A stretch of 64,000 nt of DNA, taken from NCBI GenBank assembly GCA_041402005.1, contig JAWKTB010000005.1, forward strand, positions 186,001 through 250,000, given 5' to 3'. This DNA is from JAJRXR01 sp041402005 (GTDB taxonomy: Bacteria > Planctomycetota > Phycisphaerae > Phycisphaerales > UBA1924). The notes beneath the pieces are model-generated. The model had not been told where the DNA came from and did no database searches. It was given only the letters and a program-made list of their open reading frames with translations. Position numbers and translations under genes: made by a program. Below are positions 51,420 through 62,400 of this stretch, piece by piece (the first letter of the stretch is position 1; each line of letters begins with the position of its first letter).

Positions 51420-53197
51420 AGTTCCCCCCAGCCGTCGCCCGGGTCCGGCTCGCCAAGAGCGCCAGCCGAGCCGTTGAAGGTTGCCAACTCCCCGAACGTG
51501 GCAGCCTTCGTATGATTCTCGGTGCTATCGCCGGGATTCTCCCGAAGGTTGCCACACTCGGGGGTGTGGCAATCTTCGGCGCTGGGCTGGCGCTCTTGGG
51601 AGGAGTCGTCCAGGCTCCATACCCACCCGCCGCTGATCCCGTCTTTTCGGGTCAGCACGCCCGCCATCGGTTTCGCCCGGTCTAGGGTTCGTTTGGAGAA
51701 GCCCGCCGCCTTCGCCTCAGACAGCACTTCGCGCGCCGGCTTGGGCCCATCGGCCAGGAAGTCCCGCAACCAGTCCACGGCGTCGTCGCGCTCGGTGCGC
51801 CCACCTGCACGGTCCCGATCGCCCCCGAGCGCATCATCCGCGCTTATGAACACGGGGTCCGATTCCCACGCGACGATCGGGCTTCCGTCGGCGCCCGCCG
51901 TCTCGATTCTGTACGCCAAGCCGCCAGCGTCGGGCGAAAGGTTGTTCTTCATCGGCAGCAGGAACCGACGGCTCGGGTCGTTCCTGTCTTTGCTAACCGT
52001 CCACGCCGTGCGAGCAGCCGCTGTGAATGCGAGCGACCCCATCGCCCGGTATATCGCCGGCCCACCGCCGGACTTGTTCAGGTGGGTCACCGCGACCACC
52101 GCGACGCGGTGCCGCGTGGCCAGTTCGGCGAGCGGGGCCAGCACTCCGCGAACGTCAGCGTTCTTGTGTGAATCGACGCCGCCCAGATACGCGGTCACCG
52201 GGTCGATCACGACCAATCGGCATTCCTCCATCGACTTGATCGCGACCTCGATCGCGGGCAGGTCGAGGGACAGGTCAACCGGGCGCACCAGTGCACGTCC
52301 GGCGTGGCCAGCCGCGTGAACTGCCTCCACGACAATGATCCTCCGCGCGTCGGCGCCTGCTGCGTCGAGCCGGGGCCGGATCGTGTCGGCGATCGCATCC
52401 TCAGCGCTCAACAGCACTACGCCGCCGGGGGCCATCCCTGCTCCGCAACCATCGGGCCAGCCCGAGCCGGTCGAGACTCGCGCAGCGATATCCAGTGTCA
52501 CCAGCGACTTGCCCAAACCGGGGTCGCTCGCGATCAGAGTTAGCTTGCCGAGCGCGAGCCGTCCGTACCACAGCCACGCCACGGCTTCTGGTTTCACGTC
52601 GCACAATCGCACCAGCACCGGCGCGCCGTCGATCGGCTCGGGCCTGGGCTTCATGGGCTCGGCTCCGCTCGCCAGGGCCGCGAAGGCCGCGCGATCCGCG
52701 CCGGCGATTACCGCCTCGCGGGCATCCTTCGCGCCGCCGGGTGGCTCGATAATCCGCACGGATAGGCAGCGCCGCAGCAGCGAATCAGCCAGCTTGAGCG
52801 CACCGCGCCGGCCCGCTTGGTCGGCATCCGCGACGATGGCGGCGTGCCGGCCGGCCAGCAACTCGGCGAGCATCGCGCCGCATTGGCCAGCCATCGGGAC
52901 ACCCACAGCATCGAGATCGAGCCCCAGTAGCGCCGCTGTGTCGGTCGCGCCTTCGCAAACGTACACGGGGTTCTCCGCGCTGGAGCCCGCATACGCGTTC
53001 AGGGGCCACGCGACGATAGCTCCGCGCTTGCCTCCGGGCGCGAAGGATTTGGCCTCGTTGGCTTCGCGGTACGCCGTGCCGATAATCTCGCCGCTCGCAT
53101 CTCGCTCGGGAATCGCCCAGCGTGCGCCCTCAACTCGTGCGAGTTTCTCCCATGCCCAATCCGGCACGCCCTCAGGGGCTTGAAGAGTAGGGTTCAC
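51416..53197 (-). CDS. Toprim/RepA-like ATPase replication protein
   Basis: 593 residues from a GTG that overlaps the upstream stop (GTGA). The N-terminal half has a Toprim-like fold (YVCEGATDTAALLGLDLDAV, IVADADQAGRRGALKLADSL). The C-terminal half is a RepA/AAA_25 hexameric helicase with Walker A ASDPGLGKSL and Walker B CRLVVIDPVTAYLGG, then THLNKSGGG. Primase-helicase fusions of this kind replicate integrative elements. A final segment (DFLADGPKPAREVLSEAKAA, FSKRTLDRAK) is the winged-helix often seen at the end of these proteins. Confidence 0.85.
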   Translation of the reverse strand: MNPTLQAPEGVPDWAWEKLARVEGARWAIPERDASGEIIGTAYREANEAKSFAPGGKRGAIVAWPLNAYAGSSAENPVYVCEGATDTAALLGLDLDAVGVPMAGQCGAMLAELLAGRHAAIVADADQAGRRGALKLADSLLRRCLSVRIIEPPGGAKDAREAVIAGADRAAFAALASGAEPMKPRPEPIDGAPVLVRLCDVKPEAVAWLWYGRLALGKLTLIASDPGLGKSLVTLDIAARVSTGSGWPDGCGAGMAPGGVVLLSAEDAIADTIRPRLDAAGADARRIIVVEAVHAAGHAGRALVRPVDLSLDLPAIEVAIKSMEECRLVVIDPVTAYLGGVDSHKNADVRGVLAPLAELATRHRVAVVAVTHLNKSGGGPAIYRAMGSLAFTAAARTAWTVSKDRNDPSRRFLLPMKNNLSPDAGGLAYRIETAGADGSPIVAWESDPVFISADDALGGDRDRAGGRTERDDAVDWLRDFLADGPKPAREVLSEAKAAGFSKRTLDRAKPMAGVLTRKDGISGGWVWSLDDSSQERQPSAEDCHTPECGNLRENPGDSTENHTKAATFGELATFNGSAGALGEPDPGDGWGEL

Positions 53198-53484
53198 TTG
53201 TACACCGCCTCTCGCACGCGCTCGGCGGAGCCGGGCACAGTCGGGCAGCCGGCAGCAATCCATGCACGCAGCTCGTTCGGCGAGTAGCGAACTGACCGAC
53301 CGATGCGACAGGATGGGATCGCCTCCCGGTTGGTGAGGCTCCACAACGTCCTTGCCCCGATGTTCAACAGCCGAGCCGCTGCTTTCGCGTCAATGAGAAG
53401 TGAAGTATCCTGGGAGGTGTCCGCTGTGCCGCCCGCGTCGCCTGCCAGCTGCCGGGCGGCTTGGGATCCGAGTCGCTCGCTCAT
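53194..53484 (-). CDS. AlpA/excisionase-type helix-turn-helix protein
   Basis: 96 residues from the ATG before SERLGSQAARQLAGDAGG, which overlaps the previous stop by ATGA. The HTH_17 domain reads LIDAKAAARLLNIGARTLWS, IPSCRIGRSVRYSPNELRAW. Such proteins act as excisionases or local activators in integrative elements. Its stop overlaps the GTG of the ATPase gene. Confidence 0.82.
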   Translation of the reverse strand: MSERLGSQAARQLAGDAGGTADTSQDTSLLIDAKAAARLLNIGARTLWSLTNREAIPSCRIGRSVRYSPNELRAWIAAGCPTVPGSAERVREAVYK

Positions 53485-53693
53485 TCCACACCTCCGGGCA
53501 GCCACTCGCCCTGTCGAGTGAGTGCTGCCGCGATGAGCTGAACCTGCTCGTCGGTGAACACTCGGGCGTTCCCCGCACGCTCCGTCGGCTGGATCTCTCG
53601 CGCCGCGACGATGTACTCCACCCGGTGCCGCGGCACACCCAGGTGCTCCGAAATGCGGGTGATGGTCCAGAGCTTTGAGCTAGCAGCGTCCAT
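53481..53693 (-). CDS. MerR-like small helix-turn-helix protein
   Basis: 70 residues with a strong ribosome site AAGGAGG. The fold TITRISEHLGVPRHRVEYIV followed by ARVFTDEQVQLIAAAL is that of MerR/excisionase-like winged HTHs. First gene of a four-gene overlapping string (HTH, HTH, ATPase, small protein). Confidence 0.78.
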   Translation of the reverse strand: MDAASSKLWTITRISEHLGVPRHRVEYIVAAREIQPTERAGNARVFTDEQVQLIAAALTRQGEWLPGGVE

Positions 53694-53879
53694 GCCGAGT
53701 CGCCTCCTTTAGGGAGGGGCGGGCCGACGCCGGTTGTTCTGTACCCGAGACACGGCGGCCCTGTACTGAGGCGGGCGCGCGGTTCTCAAACAATGCACAG
53801 TCAAAAACCGCCTTGGCTGGCGGGTATCGGGGTTTCCAGAAGGCTTCGCGCGCGCGTGCGCGCGCACGCGTAATGCTGT
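53694..53879. promoter_or_regulatory. Control region of the element with alternating CG palindrome
   Basis: 186 bp upstream of the small HTH operon and beyond the end of the unknown 456-residue gene. At 53848-53870 lies CGCGCGCGTGCGCGCGCACG, a near-perfect inverted and alternating CG/CA tract that could be a terminator stem, a binding site or Z-DNA-prone. No clear sigma-70 hexamers. Confidence 0.4.
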
Positions 53880-55250
53880 CTAGACGCGCCGGCTCCGATC
53901 GTCGTGCTTCTGCTCCGCGACCAAGCGGGCCAACTCATCGCCCCCCTCACCACCCGACTGCCTCTGGCGATCCTGCGCGTATGTGCGCTGAAGCAACGCA
54001 GAGTCGTTGACGGCCTTGTTCAGCGTGTGGGGGCTGCACCTGACCTTCTCGGCGAGGCGCCTCTTTGAAGGCTTGCCCCCGACGCGTGGCCAGCCCTCTC
54101 TCTTGACGATCGCCTCCGCACTCAGCCGTGCCGTGCTGGCTGACATCGGCTGCCTGCCACGGTCGGGCGGTGACGAACCGGAGTCGCTCGCACCGGAGGT
54201 CGCCTGTTGGCTCTGAGACGTCGCCGCGAGGGAGGCGGCGAGTTCGTCTCTTCGGCGCCTTAGCTGGTCGCGCAAGTCGGAGAGATTGCTGGTCGCATCC
54301 TCCACGTGAATGTCCGGCGTGTCGACCGCCAGCTGCAGGATCCCGAGCTGCGATTCAAGTTCTTGGATGGCGACACGGAGCTGGGTTGACCAGATCTGCG
54401 ATCCGGGATTGAGCGCGTTGTCCGCCGGATTAGCGCCGCCCTCCGAGATCGCGCGACTTGCCTCGGAGCACACCCGCTGAGTGTCGCGGATGGTGCGCCG
54501 CACGGCCTCGCGCAGCTCGCGAGCATCCGTGATCCGAAGTGACTCGATCAACTGCGGCCCGAGAACGCCCTTGCTCTCAGAGGCGATCTCGATCGCGGCC
54601 TCGATCAAGCTCCTGCGGAGCTCCCGCGACTCGCGGCGATGGTCTGCGAGCCTTCTGACAAGTGGAAGATTGGCGAGACTCGTCTGGATGCCATTGAGGG
54701 CGAAGTACAACGCCATGCTCGGGTCATCGGTCGAGCGCCCGCCTCCGAGCACGTGGACCGCGTAGTCCAGCTTGTCCAGCATGGCTGGGCTCGGGTCGCC
54801 CGGATGCGGCCACTCCTCGGTTCGCCAGTCGATGCACATGCGTCCGAGCACATTGTCGTCGTCTCCCACCCAGGGTTGCTCCCCGAACTCACAGATGCTC
54901 GGGTCGATGACCTCGTTCGCGCGCGGATCACCAGCTAGAAGGATTGCGAGGATGATCGCTCTCGCAGCATGCTCTCGGTCGGCGGGCTGAGAGTTGGAGT
55001 CCGCGGGCTGCGGCCAGATGTACTTCTCGGGCGCGAGCACCTGACGCCACGCGCACCACAACCGACCGAGGAGTTCTCCGTCTCGCTCATCTGAGACCGT
55101 GCCGACGCGTTCCTTCGCGAACTTGCGTGAGTAGGTCTCCGCCAGCTGCTTCCCCGCCGCGGCGAAGCCTTCTCGGTCTTCGAGGACCAGGCGACGGGCG
55201 TCCTCGAACGCGCGGTCGCGTCGCCCGGCATATCCCTCTGGGAGTTCCAT
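53880..55250 (-). CDS. Unrecognised protein with C-terminal HTH-like segment
   Basis: 456 residues from the ATG before ELPEGYAGRRDRAFEDARRL. The first 300 residues are mostly helical with acidic patches; residues about 300-370 contain a predicted coiled coil (VEDATSNLSDLRDQLRRRRD) and a Gln/Ser-rich linker. The end (PRVGGKPSKRRLAEKVRCSP, TLNKAVNDSALLQ) looks like a DNA-binding HTH. No signal or membrane segment. Divergent from hsdM; it may regulate or assist the restriction operon, or be an element gene. Confidence 0.7.
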   Translation of the reverse strand: MELPEGYAGRRDRAFEDARRLVLEDREGFAAAGKQLAETYSRKFAKERVGTVSDERDGELLGRLWCAWRQVLAPEKYIWPQPADSNSQPADREHAARAIILAILLAGDPRANEVIDPSICEFGEQPWVGDDDNVLGRMCIDWRTEEWPHPGDPSPAMLDKLDYAVHVLGGGRSTDDPSMALYFALNGIQTSLANLPLVRRLADHRRESRELRRSLIEAAIEIASESKGVLGPQLIESLRITDARELREAVRRTIRDTQRVCSEASRAISEGGANPADNALNPGSQIWSTQLRVAIQELESQLGILQLAVDTPDIHVEDATSNLSDLRDQLRRRRDELAASLAATSQSQQATSGASDSGSSPPDRGRQPMSASTARLSAEAIVKREGWPRVGGKPSKRRLAEKVRCSPHTLNKAVNDSALLQRTYAQDRQRQSGGEGGDELARLVAEQKHDDRSRRV

Positions 55251-55626
55251 GCGTCCCTGCCCTCCTGGACCTTGGCCCAACGGTCACGGGTAGCCTATCG
55301 CGGTGTTGGAGAGCCCTCCGGCTCCGACAGGCCGCTGCGGGATCAGGGCGAGCCAGAAGGCCGAAGCTTGGCCCCAGATACCACCGGACTTCTCGACCGA
55401 TATCATCGCGGTCAGGGTCGTCTTACGCGGCACCCAGCGCGAGAGATCCTGACGAGAGGCCCCGGGTGATCGAGAGTGCCGGGTTCTCAGAGCTGACTCG
55501 GCCGACCCGGTTCGATCGGGGCCGGCACGACGAATGACGGGAGCAGACAGGGGCAAGCTGTCTATTGCACAGACCGCGACGTGCGTGCTTGAGAGGGCGC
55601 GGCCCAACCAGGGAGTAAGTTCATAC
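55251..55626. other. 376-bp divergent region between the unknown gene and hsdM
   Basis: Should contain both promoters. The frames on the plus strand leading into hsdM (from 55534) lack a ribosome site. GGAG lies 11 bp before the hsdM ATG. No second copy of the tRNA-Phe 3' end was found here. Confidence 0.4.
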
Positions 55627-57309
55627 ATGGCTGATGCATCGAACAGCAACTCCGATCTCGCCTACGCCGACACCCTCTGGAAGTCCGCCGACGCCCTGCG
55701 CGGGCAGATCGACGCTGCGGAGTACAAGCACGTCGTCCTCGGCCTGCTCTTCCTGAAGTACATCTCCGACGCCTTCGCGGCGACGCGCGAGAAGCTCAAG
55801 GCGGACCTTGAAAAGGAGGGCATCGCCGGCAAGCAGGCCGAGTCCCTCCTCGAAACGCGGGACGAGTACACGGCCGAGCGCATCTTCTGGGTGCCGCCCG
55901 AGGCCCGCTGGGACAATCTCCAGAACCAGGCCACCCGCGCCGACATCGCCACGCTCATCGACGACGCGATCCTGGCCGTCGAGCGCGATAATTCCGGGCT
56001 CAAGGGAAAGCTCCCGCGCGACTATGCCCGCCGCGGCATCGCACCGGAGAAGATGAAGGGCCTCATCGACCTCATCGCCAACATCGGCTTCATGGGTGAC
56101 CGCGACAAGGCCCGCGACACGCTGGGACGCGTCTACGAGTACTTCCTCGGCAAGTTCGCCCAGGCCGAGGGCAAGTTGGGCGGCGAGTTCTTCACCCCAC
56201 GCTGCGTCGTCCGCCTCCTCGTCGAGATGCTCGAGCCCTACGAGGGGCGCGTCTACGACCCCTGCTGCGGCTCGGCTGGCATGTTCGTCCAGTCCGAGCG
56301 CTTCGTCGAAGCCCACGGCGGCCGGCGCACCGACATCTCCATCTTCGGCCAGGAGTCCAACCCCACCACCTGGCGCCTCGCCCACATGAACCTCGCCATC
56401 CGTGGCATCGAGGCAAACCTCGGCTCCCAGCCCGCCGATTCCTTCCTCCGTGATCTTCACCCCGACCTCAAGGCCGACTACATCCTCGCCAACCCCCCCT
56501 TCAACGTCAGCGACTGGTCCGGCCAGCTCCTCCGCGATGATGTCCGCTGGCGCTACGGCACACCGCCCACCGGCAACGCCAACTACGCCTGGATCCAGCA
56601 CTTCATCCATCACCTCGCGCCGCCCAACGGGCGCGGCGGGGGCGTCGCCGGCTTCGTCATGGCCAACGGCTCGCTCTCCTCGGGTTCCGGCGGCGAGGGC
56701 GAAATCCGCCAACGCATCGTCGAGGCCGACCTCGTCGACTGCATCGTGGCGCTGCCCGCCCAGCTCTTCTTGACCACAGGCATCCCGGCCTGCCTCTGGT
56801 TCCTCTCCCGCAACAAGACCGGCAAGAACCTGCCCAAGGGCGGACGCGACCGCTCGGGCGAGACCCTCTTCATCAACGCCCAGCAGCTCGGCACGATGCA
56901 GACCCGTACCCTCCGCGTTCTCTCCGGCGGCGACGACGGCGAGACGATGCTCGCGGACAGCAAGGGTGACCCGTACCACGACACCGATATCGGACGCATC
57001 GTCTACGCCTTCCGCCAGTGGCGCGGCGAGCCGGCGCCTGAGTGGTGGGACGCGAAGACGCACGGCGAGTGGGCCTACCGCAACATCCCCGGCTTCTGCA
57101 AGAGCGCCAAGACCGAGGAGATCGCCAAGCACGGGTTCGTGCTGACGCCCGGGCGCTATGTCGGCGCCGAGGAGCTGGAGGACGACGGCGAACCGTTCGA
57201 GGAGAAGTACCCACGCCTATTGGCGGAGCTGGAGGACTGCTTCGGCGAGTCGGATCGCCTGACAAACTCCATCAGAGAGGCGCTCGCACGGGTGGATCAT
57301 GGCGGCTGA
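55627..57309 (+). CDS. hsdM: Type I restriction-modification methyltransferase subunit
   Basis: 560 residues. The N-terminal HsdM bundle (LWKSADALRGQIDAAEYKHV, LFLKYISDAF) precedes the N6-adenine methyltransferase domain with motif I DPCCGSAG (211-218) and catalytic NPPF (289-292). It modifies the recognition site set by HsdS. Start at the ATG before ADASNSNSDLAYADTLWKSA. Its stop overlaps the hsdS start by 11 bp. Confidence 0.95.
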   Translation: MADASNSNSDLAYADTLWKSADALRGQIDAAEYKHVVLGLLFLKYISDAFAATREKLKADLEKEGIAGKQAESLLETRDEYTAERIFWVPPEARWDNLQNQATRADIATLIDDAILAVERDNSGLKGKLPRDYARRGIAPEKMKGLIDLIANIGFMGDRDKARDTLGRVYEYFLGKFAQAEGKLGGEFFTPRCVVRLLVEMLEPYEGRVYDPCCGSAGMFVQSERFVEAHGGRRTDISIFGQESNPTTWRLAHMNLAIRGIEANLGSQPADSFLRDLHPDLKADYILANPPFNVSDWSGQLLRDDVRWRYGTPPTGNANYAWIQHFIHHLAPPNGRGGGVAGFVMANGSLSSGSGGEGEIRQRIVEADLVDCIVALPAQLFLTTGIPACLWFLSRNKTGKNLPKGGRDRSGETLFINAQQLGTMQTRTLRVLSGGDDGETMLADSKGDPYHDTDIGRIVYAFRQWRGEPAPEWWDAKTHGEWAYRNIPGFCKSAKTEEIAKHGFVLTPGRYVGAEELEDDGEPFEEKYPRLLAELEDCFGESDRLTNSIREALARVDHGG

Positions 57310-58651
57310 CGCGCGACAGGACAATCCGACCTCCCAGAGTAGTGCTTCGACTGATGCGGTCGATGGCGGCTGGGAGCGGCACGAGCTCACGGAGGTGATC
57401 GACTTCCAGGAGGGGCCGGGAATCCTCGCCAAGGACTTTCGCGAGTCCGGTGTACCGCTGATTCGGCTTGCCGGACTGGACCGCGATGCCTCGGTATTGA
57501 GGGGATGCAACTACCTCGACCCGGAGATGGTGGAAGCGCGGTGGCAACACTTTCGCGTCCTCCCCGGCGACACACTCTTGAGTACGTCAGCGAGCTTGGG
57601 CAGGATCGCGATCGTCTCGGAAGAGGCTGCAGGCGCAATCCCCTACACAGGGATCATTCGATTCCGACCGAAGGACGATCGAATTGTCTCGGAGTTCATT
57701 CGATACGTCTTGGAGTCTAGGGACTTTCAGCTCCAAGCAGAGGCGATGGGCGCGGGGAGTGTGATTCGGCATTTCGGACCGACGCATCTCCGTGACATGA
57801 CGCTGCTGCTGCCTCCCCCGGAAGAACAGCGTGCCATCGCCGCGGTCCTCGGCTCGCTCGACGACAAGGTAGAACAGAACCGGCGGACGGCCCGGACGTT
57901 GGAGCGGCTGGCACGGGCGATCTTCAAGGCGTGGTTCGTGGACTTCGAGCCCGTGAAGGCCAAGGCCAACGGCGCCGCGTCCTTCCCCTCCATGCCCCAA
58001 GAGGTCTTCGACGCCCTGCCGACGGCGTTCGCAGACTCGCACATCGGCCCCGTGCCGGAGGGGTGGGACGTAAAGGCGATCGCGAAGATCGCCACCTTCC
58101 TGAACGGCCTTGCCCTCCAGAAGTATCCACCGCGAGGCGACGGAAACGACCTGCGCGTCATCAAGATCGCCCAACTTCGCAAGGGATCAACCGGGGACGC
58201 CGATTGGGCGAACGGCGATGTGCCCGAGCAGTACGTGATCCGCGATCGCGACCTGCTGTTCTCGTGGTCGGGGACGCTGGAGGCGACGCTTTGGTTCGGA
58301 GGACCGGGAGCGCTGAATCAGCATCTTTTCAAGGTCTCTTCTGAGCGATACCCGAGCTGGTTCTGTCTGCTCTGGATACGGCAGCATCTGCCCTGGTTCC
58401 GCGCTATCGCCGCGAGCAAGGCAACCACGATGGGGCACATCAAGCGAGGCCACCTGCAGGAAGCACAGGTGGTCGTGCCGCCGCCGCCGGTCCTTCAGGC
58501 TGCCGATGAAGTTCTCGGGTCACTTTATGACCTTCATGCCGCGCTCATGATCGAGTCGGGACGGCTTGGCGCGATGCGTGATCTGCTGCTTCCGAAGCTG
58601 CTGTCGGGCGAGGTTGGAGTGAGAACGATCGGAAAGGACAATGAAGGCTAG
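57299..58651 (+). CDS. hsdS: Type I restriction specificity subunit
   Basis: 450 residues with two target-recognition domains (about 30-180 and 245-410), each followed by a conserved helix (PPPEEQRAIAAVLGSLDDKV and APPPPVLQAADEVLGSLYDL-like). The two halves of the DNA site are read by these domains. The target sequence cannot be predicted by eye. It overlaps the Abi gene by 11 bp. Confidence 0.92.
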   Translation: MAADARQDNPTSQSSASTDAVDGGWERHELTEVIDFQEGPGILAKDFRESGVPLIRLAGLDRDASVLRGCNYLDPEMVEARWQHFRVLPGDTLLSTSASLGRIAIVSEEAAGAIPYTGIIRFRPKDDRIVSEFIRYVLESRDFQLQAEAMGAGSVIRHFGPTHLRDMTLLLPPPEEQRAIAAVLGSLDDKVEQNRRTARTLERLARAIFKAWFVDFEPVKAKANGAASFPSMPQEVFDALPTAFADSHIGPVPEGWDVKAIAKIATFLNGLALQKYPPRGDGNDLRVIKIAQLRKGSTGDADWANGDVPEQYVIRDRDLLFSWSGTLEATLWFGGPGALNQHLFKVSSERYPSWFCLLWIRQHLPWFRAIAASKATTMGHIKRGHLQEAQVVVPPPPVLQAADEVLGSLYDLHAALMIESGRLGAMRDLLLPKLLSGEVGVRTIGKDNEG

Positions 58652-59438
58652 GTTACTACGCATCTGGCAGGCCCTCGTATCGAAGCCTGATGCGCCGAGC
58701 GATCCACCAGCACCGCATTTGGAGAGCTTTCGGCTGCGAGGCTGCCGAGAGCTTCTTGAACAGTACGCCGACTCTCTTCAGATTCAATCCGCAATCGAGG
58801 TTATAGAGAGTTCCATCCCCGGGAGTCCGGGGGTAGCGTTCACTCATTGTCGTGGGCTAATGGAAACAGTATGCCGGACCATTCTTGCTGATCGTGGCGT
58901 TGAGACGGAGGCAAACCCCAAGCCCGCATGGCTAATGTCCCAGACCCTACGCGTGCTCAAGCTCACACCCGAAACGTTCGACGGCGATAGTACGGTAGAG
59001 GGTGGCGTCGGGGATGTACTGGGCGGGATGAACCGCCTCATGCTCGGCATTGTCGCACTGCGAAAGAGCCAGGGAGTGGGCCCCCACGGCAGAGATGCGC
59101 TTGAAGCGGTCCTTGACGCCGATTATGCAGTGATTACTGCAAACGCAGTAGACGCCGCTGCCGCCCTACTTTACAGACTACATCGCAAGCAAGCAGAGTC
59201 TGATCCACTCAAGAGAATGCGGTTCGGAGACTACCCCGATTTCGACAAACTGCTTGACGACAAGAATCCCGATCTGTTCGTCGAAGAGATACCACTTCAG
59301 GCGAGCAAAGCGCTCTATTCGCTTGAGTTCGAACAGTATCAGCAAATGCTCAGAGAGTTCTTGGAGGATCGCCCAGCAGCTGATGATGATCTAGGATTTG
59401 AGCCGGGCGAGATGGTCGCGGAGGAAGCCGATGGATGA
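58641..59438 (+). CDS. Abortive-infection (Abi_C-like) protein within the restriction operon
   Basis: 265 residues. The central part reads GVGDVLGGMNRLMLGIVALR, KSQGVGPHGRDA and ANAVDAAAALLYRLH, the 'RNxxGxgHG' region and helix that mark the Abi_C family. That family is linked to abortive phage defence and is often found next to type I systems. It overlaps hsdS and hsdR at both ends. Its lower GC content and less biased codons differ from those of hsdM. Confidence 0.75.
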   Translation: MKARLLRIWQALVSKPDAPSDPPAPHLESFRLRGCRELLEQYADSLQIQSAIEVIESSIPGSPGVAFTHCRGLMETVCRTILADRGVETEANPKPAWLMSQTLRVLKLTPETFDGDSTVEGGVGDVLGGMNRLMLGIVALRKSQGVGPHGRDALEAVLDADYAVITANAVDAAAALLYRLHRKQAESDPLKRMRFGDYPDFDKLLDDKNPDLFVEEIPLQASKALYSLEFEQYQQMLREFLEDRPAADDDLGFEPGEMVAEEADG

Positions 59439-62400
59439 GCTTGGCACCGAACTCTCGGCATCCGCTTGGTTCGAGCTTTTGCGAGCGAAAGTGATCCTCG
59501 CAGCTGATCTCGACGACGAGCACAGACTTGATCCGGGAAATGTAATTCTCCGAACTCCGCTGTCGAGTGCTGCCGAGAAGTTCAACCCGAGCATTCCGGC
59601 TGATGCGTTGGATGCCGCTCTTCGTACTTTGACCCGCCCGCCGCACCCCACGCTCATCCAGAACAACCGCTGGTTCCACACGCTGCTCGTCGACGGTGTC
59701 GAGGTCGAGTACCGCGATCCGAAATCAGGCGAGACTCGAGGCGGTCGGGCACGGCTCGTGGACTATGAGCATCCCGAGAAGAACGACCTCCTGGTGGTGC
59801 GACAGCTCATCGTGACGGGCCCCTCCGGCAAGTGGATCAAGCCGGACCTGACCGTGTTCCTCAACGGCATCCCAATCGCCGTAATCGAACTGAAAGACCC
59901 AACCGACACCGAGGCGACACTCGGCGTCGCGATCGATCAGCTGCATCGGTACATGGCGACGGCGCCCGACCTCTTCGTGCCGAACATGGCGTTGGTGGTG
60001 TCGGACGGGATTCTGACACGCGTCGGATCGATCACGAGCGGTCCCGACCGCTTCATGCCGTGGCGCCCGCCCGAAGGCGGTCAGCCGACGCTGGAGGCGG
60101 TGATCCGAGGCCTGTTTGAGCCGCGGGCGCTGCTGGACTACCTGCGATCGTGTGTCGTCTTCGAGGAGGACGCGCGGGGCGAGATCGTCAAGAAGATCGC
60201 CGGCTACCACCAGTTCCGGGCCGTGCGAAAGACGCGGCGGAGCGTCCTGGACCATCTCAAGCCGCCGTCTGGCGAAGGCGACGGGCGAGGCGGTGTCATC
60301 TGGCACACTCAGGGCTCGGGAAAGTCGCTCACCATGCTGATGCTGGCGGGGGCGCTGATTCGCGAACCAAATATGGCGAACCCCACCATAGTCATGATCA
60401 CCGACCGCAATGATCTGGACGACCAGCTCTTCGATACCTTCGCAGCGGGGCGGGCGCTGCTGCGGCAGGATCCGATCCAGGCCGAGAGCCGCGATCACCT
60501 GAAGGAACTGCTCGACAGAGCCTCGGGCGGGGTTGTGTTCGCGACGATTCAGAAGTTCGAGGAGCGCGGCCAGAACGACCCCGTCAGCAGGCGTGCGAAC
60601 ATTGTCGTCATGGCCGATGAGGCCCACCGGAGCCAGTATGGCTTCGTCGAGGGCGGGGCGCTGTGGATGCGCAGGGCGCTGCCCAACGCGACCTTCGTCG
60701 GGTTCACGGGCACGCCGCTCGAACGAGACGACAAGAACACGATCCACGTCTTCGGCGAGTATGCCGATGTGTACGACATCCGCCAAGCGGTCGAGGACGG
60801 GGCGACGAAGCCGCTTTACTACGAGTCTCGGATCGTCAAGCTCACCGTGGACGACACCGGCGCTGCCGCGGCTGAAGCGGAACTGGAGAGGGCGACGGCG
60901 GCTGACGCATCGGGGGAGGAAGTCGAGGACCAGATCCGCATCCCGCTCGAAGCGCTGGTCGGAGCACAGGAGCGGATCGAACGTCTGGCAACCTTCATCG
61001 TCGAGCACTGGGAGAAACGCCGGGCCGCGATGGAAGGCAAGGCGATGGTGATCACGATGAGCCGCGACATCGCCGCACGGCTCTACGAGGCGATCAGGGC
61101 CTTGCGCCCGGAATGGCACCATCCCGACGACGAGAAGGGCTCGATGAAGGTGGTGGTGACGGGGACGGCCGACGACGCCGAGCCGCTGCGAAGTCATGTG
61201 CGGACCAAGGCAGGTCGGAAGCGTCTTGCAGAGCGTTTCAAGAACCCGGACGACGATCTGCGGGTTGCAATTGTGTGTGACATGTGGCTGACCGGCTTCG
61301 ATGTGCCGTGTGCACACACGATGTACCTCGACAAGCCGCTGGCGGGCCACAACCTGATGCAGGCTATCGCCCGAGTGAACCGGGTCTACGGTGAAAAGCC
61401 CGGTGGCTTGATCGTGGATCTGCTCGGGCTCGCAGATCAACTGGCCGATGCGCTGGCGACCTACACGCAGGCGGGCGGCACGGGCGAGGCCGTACGGCAG
61501 ATTCAGGACGAGGCGGTGCCCGCCATGCAGGCGGCGTTCGAGAAGCTACGCGACTTCTTCCACGGCTGCGACTACGAGGCGGCGCTGGCGGCGGATCCGC
61601 AAGACGTGCTCCCGGTTTACCTGCGAGCGATCGACCACGTCTTCGCGCAGGACGACGGGTGGAAGCGGCTGCGGACACTGGTGAAGCAGTTGTCGGCGGC
61701 GTTCGCCCTGGCGGTGCCGCGGCCGGAGACAGAGGAGGTCGTCGATCACCTCGCGTTCTTCCAGCGAGTGACCGCCATGATCCGCAAGCGGCTGGCGGAC
61801 GACACGGGGCAGAATGGCCGGCGCCGCCAGCGGGATGTGGACGCCGCGGTGCGGCAGGTCATCGGCGGCGCGGTCGACGCGGACGATGTGATCGATCTCT
61901 TCGCCGCGGCCGGGCTCGACGACGCCCGGCTGGACATCCTCTCCGACGAGTTCCTCAAGCGGGTGGCGGCGCTCGAACAGAAGAACCTCGCGCTCGAAAC
62001 GCTGCGCAAGCTCCTTGACGACCAGATCCGAGCGACGGAGCGAAAGAACATCGTCCAGAGCAAGAAGTTCCGCGAGGCGCTCGAAGACGCGATGCTGCGG
62101 TACACGAACAAGGCGATCTCGACGGCGGAGCTGATCGCGCGCCTGATCGACCTGGCCAAGCACCTGCGCGACGCGCAGAAGCACGGCGAGGCGTTGGGGT
62201 TGAGCGAGGAAGAGACGGCGTTCTACGACGCGCTCGCCGAGAACGGCTCCGCGAAGGAGATCATGAAGTCGGATACGCTCCGGCTAATGGCCCGAGAGCT
62301 TGCGGAGATGATCAAGAGAATGCCCAAGCTCGACTGGACGCAGCGCGAGTCAGTGCGTGCGACACTCCGGCGGAATGTTCGGCGGATGCTTGCGAGATAC

